From Sorghum bicolor (lineage: Eukaryota > Streptophyta > Magnoliopsida > Poales > Poaceae), in contig NC_012870.2 of the NCBI RefSeq assembly GCF_000003195.3, positions 2,327,501 through 2,391,500 of the forward strand: a stretch of DNA of 64,000 nt, written 5' to 3'. Positions 29,078 through 39,967 of the stretch are shown in pieces. The number at the start of each line of letters is the position of its first letter. Position 1 is the first letter of the stretch. The notes under the pieces are model-generated. The model was not told the origin of the DNA and did not search any database. It worked only from the letters and a program-made list of their open reading frames with translations. A program made the translations under genes and the position numbers.

Positions 29078-29998
29078 TAGTAGTCTCCATGGCGCTAGTT
29101 TCGGGGTGTCACTGCGATTTTAACTCCTGTCACCGTACCTAATTCTCTTTCTCAAACTACGTAAGTATTCGCCGAACAGAGTTTATTTCGCCCTCCAAAC
29201 TAAGCCTCCGTTTAGATCCCATTTTGGAGTATATTATAGGAGATTCCAACAAACAGATTTTAAAGAATCTCAAAGTCCAATGAAACACTGATCACGGGCT
29301 CTATATAATAGAGCACCGGCCAATGACGAAGCGCCGTCCAATCCAAACCCAGCACATTCTTTGTAGGCATGCAGAGGCCGCCATCTTCAGATGCAAATGC
29401 AACAACTCGTCGTAAACAAAATCACGAACCCAACCTGGCTCCGTGGCTCCGGCAGCTACGAAGAAGGTGTCGCCAAGCCAACAACGTCGGGGGCAATATG
29501 TACGCTTTATGCTACGCCCATCCCCCCAAACCCCAATCTTTGAAGACGCAAAAAGGAGAGCAGGCAAAAGGCAGAAAAGGGCGATCACTGTCGCTGTGCT
29601 GGGTGCCCCGTTAGATTCCTTCCAGAACTGATAGTACCCCCAATTTTTTTTTCTCTCTATCGGCGGAGAAAAGCTACCCGTATCGGCGAATCAGCGATCA
29701 GGGGGGGCCGAGGGGCGGGGGGAAAGGCGACGGCGGCGCGGGGCGTGTCCCCGTGGCGTCGCGGCCGTGGGGGGCACGGCGGCGGCAGCGTAACGTGCCC
29801 CAGGCCGGGCCGTCCCCACGGCACACACGCTGTCCCGTCGTGTCTCTCCTCCACAACTCCACCCTGCCGGCCCGCCGCTTTCCGAGCAATGTCTACACGT
29901 AACGCAAGCCGTCCGACCCGTCCAGTCGCAGACATCCTCCGGTCCGTTAGTAGGATGAGGGGTGGCATTATGGCTGAGATAGAGTTAAATTTTCTTAA
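29078..29998. other. Intergenic, no gene recognised
   Basis: About 900 bp, partly GC-rich (29,690-29,950), with short frames on both strands and no family motif. Confidence 0.5.
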
Positions 29999-30343
29999 GG
30001 TCTGTTTAGATTGAGGATGGAAATTTTTTGATGTCACATCGAATGTGTCGGAAGGATGTCGGGAGGGGTTTTTACAAACTAATAAAAAAACAAATTACAT
30101 AACTCGTCAGAAAACTGCAAGACAAATTTATTAAGCATAATTAATCTGTCATTAGCATATGTAGGTTACTGTAGCACTTAAGACTAATCATGGAGTAACT
30201 AGGCTTAAAAGATTCGTCTCGCGATTCTCAACTAAACTGTGTAATTAGTTTATTTTTTTTATCTATATTTAATGTGTCATGCATGTGTCTAAAGATTCGA
30301 TGGGATGGATGAAAAAATTTTTGGTGGGAAACTAAACAGGGCC
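29999..30343. mobile_element. 345-bp Tourist-like MITE, copy 1
   Basis: From GGTCTGTTTAGATTG to GAAACTAAACAGGGCC, preceded by TAA. The same length and order as 35,481-35,825 (TGTCGGAAGGATGTCGGGAG near the left end in both). Confidence 0.85.
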
Positions 30344-30573
30344 CTAGTTCCGAAAATTTTTGGGAAATAGATACTGTAGCACTTTCGTTTGTATTTGACA
30401 AATATTGTCCAATCATAGACTAACTAGACTCAAAAGATTCGTCTCGACCAAACTGTGCAATTAGTTTTTATTTTCGTCTATATTTAATACTCCATGCATG
30501 CGTCTAAAGATTCGATGTGACGGGGAATGTGAAAAATTTTGCAAAATTTTCTGGGAAGTAAACAAGGCCCCGG
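30344..30573. mobile_element. Tourist-like MITE abutting the 345-bp copy
   Basis: From CTAGTTCCGAAAATTTTTGG to GGGAAGTAAACAAGGCCC. The left terminus is merged with the end of the preceding element, suggesting nested insertion. Confidence 0.7.
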
Positions 30574-30596
30574 GCCTAAGTTGGATTAGAAATATA

Positions 30597-30844
30597 CTCC
30601 CTAAAGAAACAATTTCTAGATTTGTTCTAAATTAAACTTTTTATAAACTTTGACTAAATTTCTAAAAAAATACTAAGATTTATGGTATCAAATTAGTATC
30701 ATTAGATTTATCATATAAATATTTTCATATGATGCACATTTTATTTCATAAATGTTGTTACTTTTTTCTATAAATTTAGTCAAACTTAAAAAAGTTTAAC
30801 TGACACAGATTATAAGAAATTGATTCTTTCGTAGACGGAGGAAG
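30597..30844. mobile_element. Stowaway-like MITE
   Basis: 248 bp from CTCCCTAAAGAAACAATTTC to the complement TTGATTCTTTCGTAGACGGA ending GGAAG, with TA at 30,595-30,596 and 30,845-30,846. Confidence 0.8.
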
Positions 30845-31204
30845 TATCAAATAATATCAACATTTGTAATATAAATAAATATATTATAAAAGTATATTTC
30901 ATATTTAATTTAATTATATATGTTACATTGATAAATATTAATATATTTTTATACATATTTAGTTAAATTTAAAAAGGTTTAACTCTTCAAAATACGAGAT
31001 GTGCATGTATTCGTGCACAGATAAAGAAAATCCGCGAGTGTCGCTGTGCTACGCCACGTCTGTCAATTTGCCTGCCTCATGACGCTCTGTACGATCTTTA
31101 TTTTTTTTGGTGAAGGATGACACTCTGTACGTTACGCTACAGCACTGCGCAAGTATATATATAACCAAAGGAAAAAAAAATAAAAAAGATGTGCGTGGGC
31201 CCGT

Positions 31205-32825
31205 GTACGTTCGCAGGGCTGACTCCAGTTCGCGCGGCTGATACGCCAGCTGGGCCTCAGGGTAGAGCTCCGAAATTTGCACGCAGGTGTAGTTGGGTTG
31301 GGTCTCACGAGAGTGGGCCGTTTGATCGATTGGAAGGAATTTAGGTAGGCCCAGCTGCAGAGAGTAGCCGGGGCGACGCAGATCTTCTTCAGCTACGTTT
31401 TGGTATGCTGTTTCAAGTGTTTGGAGTGAGGAGTGTCCTTTTAAAGTTAGTTAAGGTGCTAATTTCTGCTCCAAAAAAAAGTTAAGGTGCTAATTTTAAC
31501 CAGTTTGTAAAGAAACAAGAAAAGTGGTTCTTGGGCAAGTGTATATATGGATATAATTCAACTATTAGATCAATTGAAGAAACAGAATGTTTTTGGGTGC
31601 CAGATGACTCGTGCCACTTTGCCAGTGTTTCCAATCTTCAAGAGACGTACCCGTTACAGACACATGAGGTTTCCACTTTCTAGTTGGTTCTTTAAATTTG
31701 AGTTGTGGTGTAGTACCTGTAAATTCGGGGTTCCCTGTTACAGAGTTACGTGGGCTTGTTGCATGATACACCCAAAAACCCAAAACTTTACAAGATTCCT
31801 CATCGAATCTTGCAGCACATGCATTGAACATTAAATATAGATAAAAAAGATAACTAATTACACAGTTTACCTGTAAATCACGAGACGAATCTTTTAAGCC
31901 TAGTTACTCTATTATTGGATAATGTTTGTTAAATAAAAACGAAAATACTACGGTGTCAAAATGCAAAAAGGTTTTGGATCTAACGTGATCTCGGATTGTG
32001 TGAATATGACACGGTCAGATCTTCAGTTTGTCAGTACCTCTGCTCGCTCTACTGATATCCGTTCCTGAATTGCACCTGACAATCGATCGAAAATATCAGC
32101 CGGACGCGATGGCTGATGGAGCATCAACATCTTAATTATCATGCTGTCGCTGCAGCTGAAGACTATCCAGACCGGCCGATCGCCAGAATTAAGGCTGCTA
32201 GCTTGAGAGTTATCCTCCTCGCCGTCTACATCGGCGTCGTGTCTAGCTTACATTTTACACCCCGATTCAACCAGACCAACCCAGATGGACTAGCAGTGCA
32301 GTAGATGACTCCAAGATGTGCCTGCCTCCGTGCCTCGTCACTTATCGGCGGCTGTGCGTAACTGCATACTGGTCTCCGTTCCGATTCCGGAATGATCTGA
32401 AGACCTGATGCTGTGGCTGCACACAATGGCACGTACGTGGACAGCGCCGCTCCGATCATCGATCCTGTCGTTTTGCAGCGCCGAGATGACGTTGCAAGCT
32501 CGACCAGATGGCCACTCGAAGTCAGAGGAACCAATATAAGGCGTTTAAATGTGTGTTTTTTTTTAATTTTACTACTGTAGCACTTTCGTTTGTTTATGGT
32601 AAATATTGTCCAATCATAAACTAACAAAGGTCAAAAAATTCGTTTCGTAATTTACAGTTAAACCAATATAAATTTTTGTTTTCGTTTATATTTAATGTTT
32701 CATGTATATGTCACAAGATTTGATGTGAATCTTGAAAACCTTTTAGATTTCGGAGTGACCAAGACCTAATTCAATGCTCGACGTGTCTCAGCGAGGTTTA
32801 ATTTCGGAAGCTAGCTAGTACACAT
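31205..32825. repeat. Segmental duplication, copy 1 (upstream of first UGT)
   Basis: Blocks here recur in the same order and orientation at 35,335-38,025. Examples: GTTCGCGCGGCTGATACG (31,230 / 35,339), GGCCCAGCTGCAGAGAGTAG (31,347 / 35,448), GCTCTACTGATATCCG (32,048 / 37,234), GACCGGCCGATCGC (32,170 / 37,362), and GACGTGTCTCAGC against GACGTGTCTTAGC (32,780 / 37,988). A decayed MITE lies at 31,766-31,985 and another at 32,530-32,768. The copy ends about 55 bp before the first UGT start. Confidence 0.8.
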
Positions 32826-32880
32826 CTGTTCGGGCGCCTTAATTCACCCACAAAGGTATTAAGCGCGGGCAGCGAAAGCC

Positions 32881-34412
32881 ATGGCGCCACCACCAGCGCC
32901 AACCATGGCCACCGTCCACGGTGGGCGCCGCCGCCACGTGCTCCTGTTCCCGCTCCCGTACCAGGGCCACATCAACCCCATGTTCCGGCTCTCCGGCCTC
33001 CTCCACGCCCGCGGCTTCGCCGTCACCGTCTTCCACACCCAGTTCAATGCCCCCGACCCGGCGCTCCACCCGGACTACCGCTTCGTCTCCGTCCCCAACG
33101 GCAGCCCCACACCCGTGCTCGTCGGCATCAAGGACGTCGTTGCTCAGATGATGGAGCTGGGCGCCGCGTGCGAGGCCGCCTTCCGGGACCGCCTCGCCTC
33201 TGTCCTGGAGGAGTACTCCAGGGACGCCGTCGCGTGCCTCGTCGCCGACTCACACCTGCTGCCGATTATAGAGGTGGCCGCCAGGCTCTCCGTGCCCACG
33301 CTGGCGCTCCGCACCGGCAGCGCCGCCTGCTGTGCGTGCTTCCTCGCGTACCCGATGCTCTTCGACAAAGGCTACCTCCCCGTGCAAGGTGGCGTGCTAA
33401 TTTCTCACGCGTGCTCTGGTCTTGTCCATATACTAGTATGTTTCTAGTTCGTAGGAGCACATGCATGCTTGATGCTTTCTTGGATCAACGTACGTGCACC
33501 TCTCGCTTGTCCATGGATGCAGAGTCGCAGCGTGACATGCCGGTGCTGGAGCTGCCGCCGTACCGAGTGCGCGACCTGCCAATTGTCGGCGAGGATGGCG
33601 GCGGCCAGGTGCGCGAGCTTATCTCTCGCGCAACGACTGCCATGAAGATCTCCTCGGGCCTCATACTCAACACGTTCGACGCGCTGGAGCGCCGCGAGCT
33701 GGAGGGCCTGCGGCGGGACCTCGCCGTGCCGGTGTTCGACATCGGCCCGCTCCACAAGCTCTCCCCCGCCGGCGGCGACAGCAGCCTGCTGCTCCCGGAC
33801 CGGAGCTGCCTCGAGTGGCTGGACGCGTGGCCGCCGGAGTCGGTGCTCTACGTGAGCTTCGGCAGCGTGGCCTGCATGAGCCCGCGGGACCTGGTGGAGA
33901 CGGCGTGGGGCATCGCCGGCAGCAGCGTGCCGTTCCTCTGGGTGGTCCGGCCGGGCATGGTCAGCGGGTCCGCGGACCACCACCACGACCATCATCTCCC
34001 CGAAGGGTTCGAGGCCGCGACGCACGGGCGCGGGATGGTGGTGACGTGGGCGCCGCAAGAGGAGGTGCTTGGCCACCGCGCCGTGGGTGGGTTCTGGACG
34101 CACGGTGGGTGGAACTCGACGGCGGAGAGCATCTGCGAGGGGGTGCCGATGCTGTGCCGCCCCTACTTCGGCGACCAGATGGGAAACGCGAGGTACGTGG
34201 AGCATGTGTGGAGGGTGGGCCTCGAGGTGGGTGGCGACCTCGAGAGGGGCAGCGTTGAGGCGGCGATCCGCCGGCTAATGACTGGCGACGACGGCGCGGA
34301 GATGAGGACGAGAGCCGGTGAACTGAAGAAGGCGGCAGCCGAGGGCACCGTAGAGGGCGGGTCGTCGTGTCTTGCCATTGATAAGCTCATCACCCACATG
34401 CTGTCGCTGTAA
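32881..34412 (+). CDS. UDP-glycosyltransferase, group H (UGT76/BX8-BX9-like), copy A
   Basis: Exons 32881-33388 and 33523-34412 join in phase to 465 residues. The N-terminal fold has FPLPYQGHINP with the catalytic-type His30, and CLVADSHLLP supplies the candidate Asp. The PSPG sugar-nucleotide box occupies about 345-388 (WAPQEEVLGHRAVGGFWTHG, then GWNSTAES, ending GDQ). The protein ends DKLITHMLSL. Overall pattern is that of plant family-1 GTs of group H, the clade of the maize benzoxazinoid glucosyltransferases BX8 and BX9; the acceptor here is unknown. Position 20 of the PSPG box is Gly instead of the common Cys. The intron (134 bp) has a normal GT donor (CAAG|GTGGCG), unlike copies B and C, which have GC at this position. 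A second in-frame ATG lies at 32,905. Confidence 0.9.
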
Positions 34413-35334
34413 AATTCGCACGAGTCGAGTCTGAACTCTGAATCGCGAAATTCGGGTGAACACCTTGCGGCGAGAGTAGCTCCTACATTTATTTGGGAAT
34501 ATTTTTCACTACAGATGCAAGTTTTCCCCTGCATACATAGCATGCATGGCGATATCCTCGTATAGTTTTTTGCTAAAAAGAATTATTAAAGCACCTCGAA
34601 GAGTTCTTAATAATTTCTGTCCAAAATGATAGTGTTTTGAACTCGCCAAAAATATCAAGAAAAATAAATAAAACTATCTCCAATATTTTTTTAATAATTT
34701 ACTTCTAAAATATAAAAAAATTTGACCATTCGCTTGTGCTGTGCTCCTCCAACTTCGGCATTGTTACTTCCACCCAAAACCTCAAAATTTTTCAAGATCC
34801 TTTGTCACATCGAATCTCTAGATATATGTATGGAGTATTAAATATATACGAAAATAAAGACTAATTACACAATTTAGTCGAAATTGACGAGATGAATCTT
34901 TTGAGCCTAATTAGTTCATAGTTAGAAAATAATTAACACAAACAAACGAAACGAAAGTATTACAGTGTCACGAAATATTTTCACTGACGAACTAAACACG
35001 GCCTTCATCGGGTTGGTCCCGTCAAGCTCTGCCGCACTCATGGAGTCCATGATTGTCACGTGCCTCTTCATCTTGGCCTGCCCTTGTCTCCCAATAATCC
35101 ACCGAAGGAGACGAGATGCCCTAGAGGACCCACGCTCAGCACTGCTCGGAACAGCTCGTGCAGAAGCTGCTCCAGTCCTTGTTCTTGATCATCATCAGGC
35201 ATGGTGGGCGACCGCGCTGACCGGGGCTTTGCGTAGCTGTGACCGCATCGCCGCCCTGGGCGTGAGCGCGCTGCTTGAACGCCAGCACCTGGTCGAAACT
35301 CGAAACGGCCTGGCCGATGGTGGCGTCCATGACT
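34413..35334. other. 3' flank of UGT A with a MITE
   Basis: 34,420-34,500 matches the 3' flank of UGT B in inverted orientation (38,030-38,100): both contain CGAAATTCG followed by GTGAAC and GGCGAGAGTAGCTC. A Tourist-like MITE spans about 34,765-35,003 (to GACGAACTAAACACGGCC). No other gene was recognised. Confidence 0.6.
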
Positions 35335-35480
35335 CTAGTTCGCGCGGCTGATACGCTACCTGGGTCTCAGGTCAGGGTAGAGTTTCGAAATTTGCACGGA
35401 GGTCTCACGAGAGTGGGCCGTTGGATCGATCGGCAGGAATGTATGTAGGCCCAGCTGCAGAGAGTAGGCGGCCGAATTAA

Positions 35481-35825
35481 GGGCCTGTTTAGATTGGGAA
35501 CGAAAATTTTTGGATGTCACATCGGATGTGTCGGAAGGATGTCGGGAGGGATTTTTAGAAACTAATAAAAAAACAAATTACATATCTCGTCAGGAAACTG
35601 CAAGACAAATTTATTAAGCATAATTAATCTGTTATTAGCATATGTGGGTTACTGTAGCACTTAAGGCTAATCATGGAGTAACTAGGCTTAAAAGATTCGT
35701 CTCGCGATTCTTAACTAAACTGTGTAATTAGTTTATTTTTTTATCTACATTTAATGTTCCATACATGTGTCCAAAGATTCGATGGGATGGATGAAAAAAT
35801 TTTGGGTGGGGAACTAAACAGGGCC
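35481..35825. mobile_element. 345-bp Tourist-like MITE, copy 2
   Basis: GGGCCTGTTTAGATTGGG to GGAACTAAACAGGGCC with a perfect TAA duplication (35,478-35,480 and 35,826-35,828). It interrupts the duplicated segment, so it inserted after that duplication or was lost from copy 1. Confidence 0.88.
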
Positions 35826-35883
35826 TAATTACGTGGGCTGCTACAGAGGATGTGCAGTGGGCGACGCAGATTTTTTTTAGCTA

Positions 35884-36075
35884 GCCTTGTTTCGTTTTTT
35901 TTTGGTATCGTAGCATTTTTACTATTGTCTAATCATGGTCTAACTAGACTTAAAAAAATTATCTTATAATTTAAATGTAAACTGTGCAGTTAGTTTTTAT
36001 TTTCGTCTATATTTAGCCCTTCATGCATGTGCCAAAAGATTTGATGTGATGGGAAATATTGAAAATTTTTTAGTT
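35884..36075. mobile_element. Decayed Tourist-like MITE
   Basis: Interior of the GGCCTTGTTTAG family (GTCTAATCATGGTCTAACTA; GATTTGATGTGATGGG) inside copy 2 of the duplicated segment. The homologous place in copy 1 near 31,400 lacks it. Confidence 0.6.
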
Positions 36076-36129
36076 TTTGCCTTACCTTTTGGTATGATGT
36101 TTGGCGTGAGTGTGAAGAGTGTCATTTTA

Positions 36130-36335
36130 GAGGGTGTTTGGGACTGCTCTGCTTCACGTTTTTTCAGCTCCGCTTCACGTTTTTTAGCTAAACGGTTTCA
36201 GCTCCACGGTTCGAGAAAAAATGGTGGAGTTGTGAGAGCATCTAAAGATGTACTCCACAAACTCCAGTTTTTTATGGAGCTGTTATATGGTGGAGTTTGT
36301 GGAGCAGAGTTTGTGAAGCAATTTCAAACACCCCC
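36130..36335. mobile_element. GGGTGTTTGG-ended MITE, copy 1
   Basis: 206 bp with terminal repeats GAGGGTGTTTGG and CAAACACCCCC and a TTA duplication (36,127-36,129; 36,336-36,338). The interior is built from short inverted units (TTCACGTTTTTT; CTCCACAAACTCCA; TGGAGTTTGTGGAG). A relative lies at 60,279-60,490. Confidence 0.82.
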
Positions 36336-36518
36336 TTAAATAAAGTTACTATAGATATATAGATACTAAGGCCTTCGACAGTGTCGAAGTAGAGCCAACA
36401 AAAAAAACTAGGATCTACGGCGAAAACCAGAGACGCTTCTAAAGTGTTGCAATATAGACAACAGCTGACATCACTAGGTGGTGGGACCCACATGAGAGAT
36501 TAAAAAAAATACTACTTA

Positions 36519-36748
36519 GGCCTTGTTTAGTTCGTAAAATTTTTCAAGATTTTCTGTCGCTTTGAATCTTTGGTCGCATGTATGGAGCATTAAATATAGA
36601 TAAAAATAAAAACTAGAACAGTATACCTGTAATTTGTGAGATGAATCTTTTAAGCCTAGATACTCCGTAATTGGACAATGTTTGTCAAATAAAAACGAAA
36701 GTGATACAGTAGCCAAAAACCACAAATTTTGCAAACTAAACAAGGCCT
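36519..36748. mobile_element. Tourist-like MITE
   Basis: 230 bp from GGCCTTGTTTAGTTCG to GCAAACTAAACAAGGCC, near-perfect ends, inside copy 2 of the duplicated segment. Confidence 0.85.
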
Positions 36749-38374
36749 AAGAAGTTGGTAGTCATACAATTTGTACTCGGCTAGGAGTGGATGAGCATAA
36801 AAGTACTAATGAAATTGTTTTCTATTCACTAGGCATCAGTTGGGAGTGTGCAACTTCTTGCTCCGCTATATAAGTTGGAATAAGAGGAGCAGTTCTCAAT
36901 TTTTCACTCTCCAAGATAAGTATTACTCAAGCCATACGCTGTGGAGGGCCTAAGGTGCTAATTTAACCAAGTTTGTAGAAAAACAGGAAAAGTGGTTCTT
37001 TGGCAAGTGTTAATTTAACCATTTTAGCTATAGATATGGATAGAATTCGACGACTAGATCAATTGAATTGAAGAAACAAAATGTTTTTGGTGACAGATGA
37101 CTCCTTGCCCGTGTTTCCAATCTTCAAGAGACGCGCGTCCCCGTTACAGCTAGCTTATACTACAGAATTACAGGTCTAATCTCAGTGTGAATATGACACG
37201 GTCTGATCTTCGGTTTGTCAGTGTACTCTACTCGCTCTACTGATATCCGATCCTGAATTGCACATGAGACTCGATCGAAGATATCAGCCGGGGACGTGAT
37301 GGCCGCGATGGAGCATCAGCATCTTATATCTTGCTGTCGCTTCAGCGGAAGACTATATCCAGACCGGCCGATCGCAGATCGCCACATGCATGATCGGCCA
37401 GGACACCAGCGACGACCCGTGTGCCCGCCGTAACTAGCTAGCTGCTAATTCTTCGGCGCGCGTCGTCCCGATCCAACCAGACCGGCCCCGGTGGACGTAC
37501 TTGAGGAGTTGCGCTAGACGAGTAGCTAGTGCAGTGCAGTAGAAGACTCCAACTCCAAGATGTGCCTGCCCGTAAACGGTCGTCTCGTCACCGATCAGGC
37601 TGTGCGTATGGCTCTGAAAGCATGCGTTTTGGAGGTTTCCATGTGGTGCTGGCGTGCTGCTGGACCCGACCTCGATCGAGTCCTCGACGTCTGAGATCGG
37701 CACAGATGCATGGATGGTCGTTTTTGTACACGCACGTGGCACGTGTGGTCGTCTTCAATGCTTTGCTAGCTGCTGCAGGCCTCCGTTCCGGTGGCACGTG
37801 CACGGCGCCGGTCCGATCGATCGATCCTGTCATTTTGCAGCCGTGATGAGGTTGCAAGCTGCTTAGTCAGGTAATGAATTAAGCTCCTCGTAAGTACGCG
37901 AACAACTTTCATGCCGTTTTCATTGAGTCAGTCGCAAGTGAGTTTGACTATAGCTGTACAGTAAAGTCAGGAACCAATTCCATTTTCGACGTGTCTTAGC
38001 CAAGTTTAATTTCGTTTCATGGAAAATGACCCCAAATGTAGGGAAGCTGAGCTACTCTCGCCGTTCACTCGAATTTCGTGATTCAGGTTCGTGTGGATTT
38101 CACGGCTTATTTGATAAATCTCCTTATAGTTCAGATTCACTGTGAAAGTTGATTCTCTCGGAAAAATGATTTTATGGATAAAATTGTATTTTTAATTATT
38201 TAACATAAACTCTCAAAATCATGAGACTTCATAAAATCAGGACAAACTACTTTTCTCAGTGCATGCCACCCTATTAGTTTATTTTAGCGAATAATTTGAC
38301 GGAGAATCACTTCTCTCACAGAAACGGTTTGGCACATCTCTTCTTAGATTCACAGAGAAGAACTCAGCTGGGCC

Positions 38375-39903
38375 TTACAATGCCAGCATGTGCGTGACAA
38401 GCTTATCAATGGCAGGGCGTGATGACCCGCCCTCCCCCGTGCACTCCCCTGCCGCCTTCTTCAGCTCGCCGGCTCTCACCCTCATCTTGTCGCCTTCCTC
38501 GTCGGTCATGAGCCGGCCGATCGCCGCCTCGACCTGGCCCCTCGCGAGGGCGAGGTTGCCGCCCACCTCGAGGCCCACCCTCCACACGTGCTCCACGTAC
38601 CTCGCGTTCCCCATCTGGTCGCCGAAGTAGGGGCGGCACAGCATCGGCACCCCCTCGCAGACGCTTTCCACCGTCGAGTTCCAGCCGCAGTGCGTCCAGA
38701 ACCCGCCCACGGCGCGGTGGCGCAGCACCTCCTCCTGCGGCGCCCACGCCACGACCTTGCCGCGCTCGCGCGTCGAGGCCTCGAACCCTTCGGGGAGACG
38801 GTGGTCGTCCGCGGACCCGCTGATCATGCCCGGCCGGACCACCCAGAGGAACGGCACGCCGCTGCCGGCGATGCCCCATGCCGTCTCCACCAGGTCCTGC
38901 GGGCTCATGCAGGCCACGCTGCCGAAGCTCACGTAGAGCACAGACTCCGGCGGCCACGCGTCCAGCCACTCCAGGCAGCTCCGGTCCGGGAGCAGCAGGC
39001 TGCTGTCGCCGCCGGCGGGGGAGAGCTTGTGGAGCGGGCCAACGTCGAACACCGGTACGGCCGCGAGGTCCCGCCGGAGACCCTCCAGCTCGCGGCGCTC
39101 CAGCGCGTCGAACGTGTTGAGGATGAGGCCCGAGGAGGTCTTCACGGCAGTCACGGCGCGGGAGAGAAGCTCGCGCACCAGGCCACCGTCATCCTCGCCG
39201 ATGACTAGCAGGTCGCGCACTCGGTACGGCGGCAGCTCCACCACCGGCCTGTCACGCTGCGACTCTGCATCCATGGACACAGGCGAGGTGCACGTACGTT
39301 GATCAGAGAAAGCATCGATCAAGCATGTGCTCCTACGAACTGAAAGTGTAGAAACGTATATGGACAGGACAAGAGGAGTACACGCATGCCTTGCACGGGG
39401 AGGTAGCCTTTCTCGAAGAGCATCGGGTACGCGAGGAAGCACGCACAGCAGGCGGCGCTGCCGGTGCGCAACGCCAGCGTGGGCACGGAGAGCCTCGCGG
39501 CCACCTCGAAAATCGGCAGCAGGTGTGTGTCGGCGACGAGGCACGCGACGGCGTCCCTGGAGTACTCCTCCAGGACGGAGGCGAGGCGGTCCCGGAAGGT
39601 GGCCTCGAACGCGACACCGAGCTCCAAGATCTGAGCGACGACGTCCTTGATGGCGACGGGTACGGGGCTGCCGTCGGGGACGGGGACGAAGCGGTAGTCC
39701 GGGTGGCGCGCCGGGTCCGGGGCGTTGAAGTGGGTGTGGAACACGGTGATGGCGAAGCCGCGGGCGTGGAGGAGGCCGGCGAGCCGGAACATGGGGTTGA
39801 TGTGGCCCTGGTACGGGAGCGGGAACAGAAGCACGTGTCGGCGGCGCCCACCGTGGGACGTGTTGCTATGTGCGGCCATGGTTGGCGCTGGTGGTGGCGT
39901 CAT
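38375..39903 (-). CDS. UDP-glycosyltransferase, group H (UGT76/BX8-BX9-like), copy B
   Basis: Exons (minus) 39903-39390 and 39264-38375 join in phase to 467 residues. The candidate catalytic His34 is in FPLPYQGHINP and Asp lies in CLVADTHLLP. The PSPG box reads WAPQEEVLRHRAVGGFWTHC, then GWNSTVES, ending GDQ. The protein ends DKLVTHMLAL. It is the closest relative of copy A, in opposite orientation, and shares part of its 3' flank. The intron has a GC donor: CAAG|GCATGCG at 39,389-39,388, acceptor ATGCAG at 39,265. The next GT, several bases on, would break the phase needed for the GAG codon shared by the exons. The start at 39,903 is chosen by homology with copy A; an in-frame ATG at 39,879 is an alternative. 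A TATA box lies about 58 bp upstream. Confidence 0.9.
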
Positions 39904-39960
39904 GGCTTTTGCTGCTCGAGCTCTAGCACCGTTGTGCGTGAAGTGGTGAAGGTGGACTAC

Positions 39961-39967
39961 ATATATA
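39961..39967 (-). promoter_or_regulatory. TATA box of UGT B
   Basis: ATATATA, read on the minus strand as GCTATATATG, is 58-64 bp upstream of the start codon at 39,903. Such close spacing implies a short 5' UTR. Confidence 0.6.

Larger units (their letters stand above)
35335..38025. repeat. Segmental duplication, copy 2 (orphan UGT upstream region)
   Basis: Direct copy of 31,205-32,825, interrupted by several MITEs that the first copy lacks. The last homologous block (CGACGTGTCTTAGC then TTTAATTTCG, about 37,988-38,015) corresponds to a point about 75 bp before the start codon of UGT A. Here it is followed, from about 38,025, by the inverted 3' flank of UGT B rather than by a UGT reading frame. 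Confidence 0.75.
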
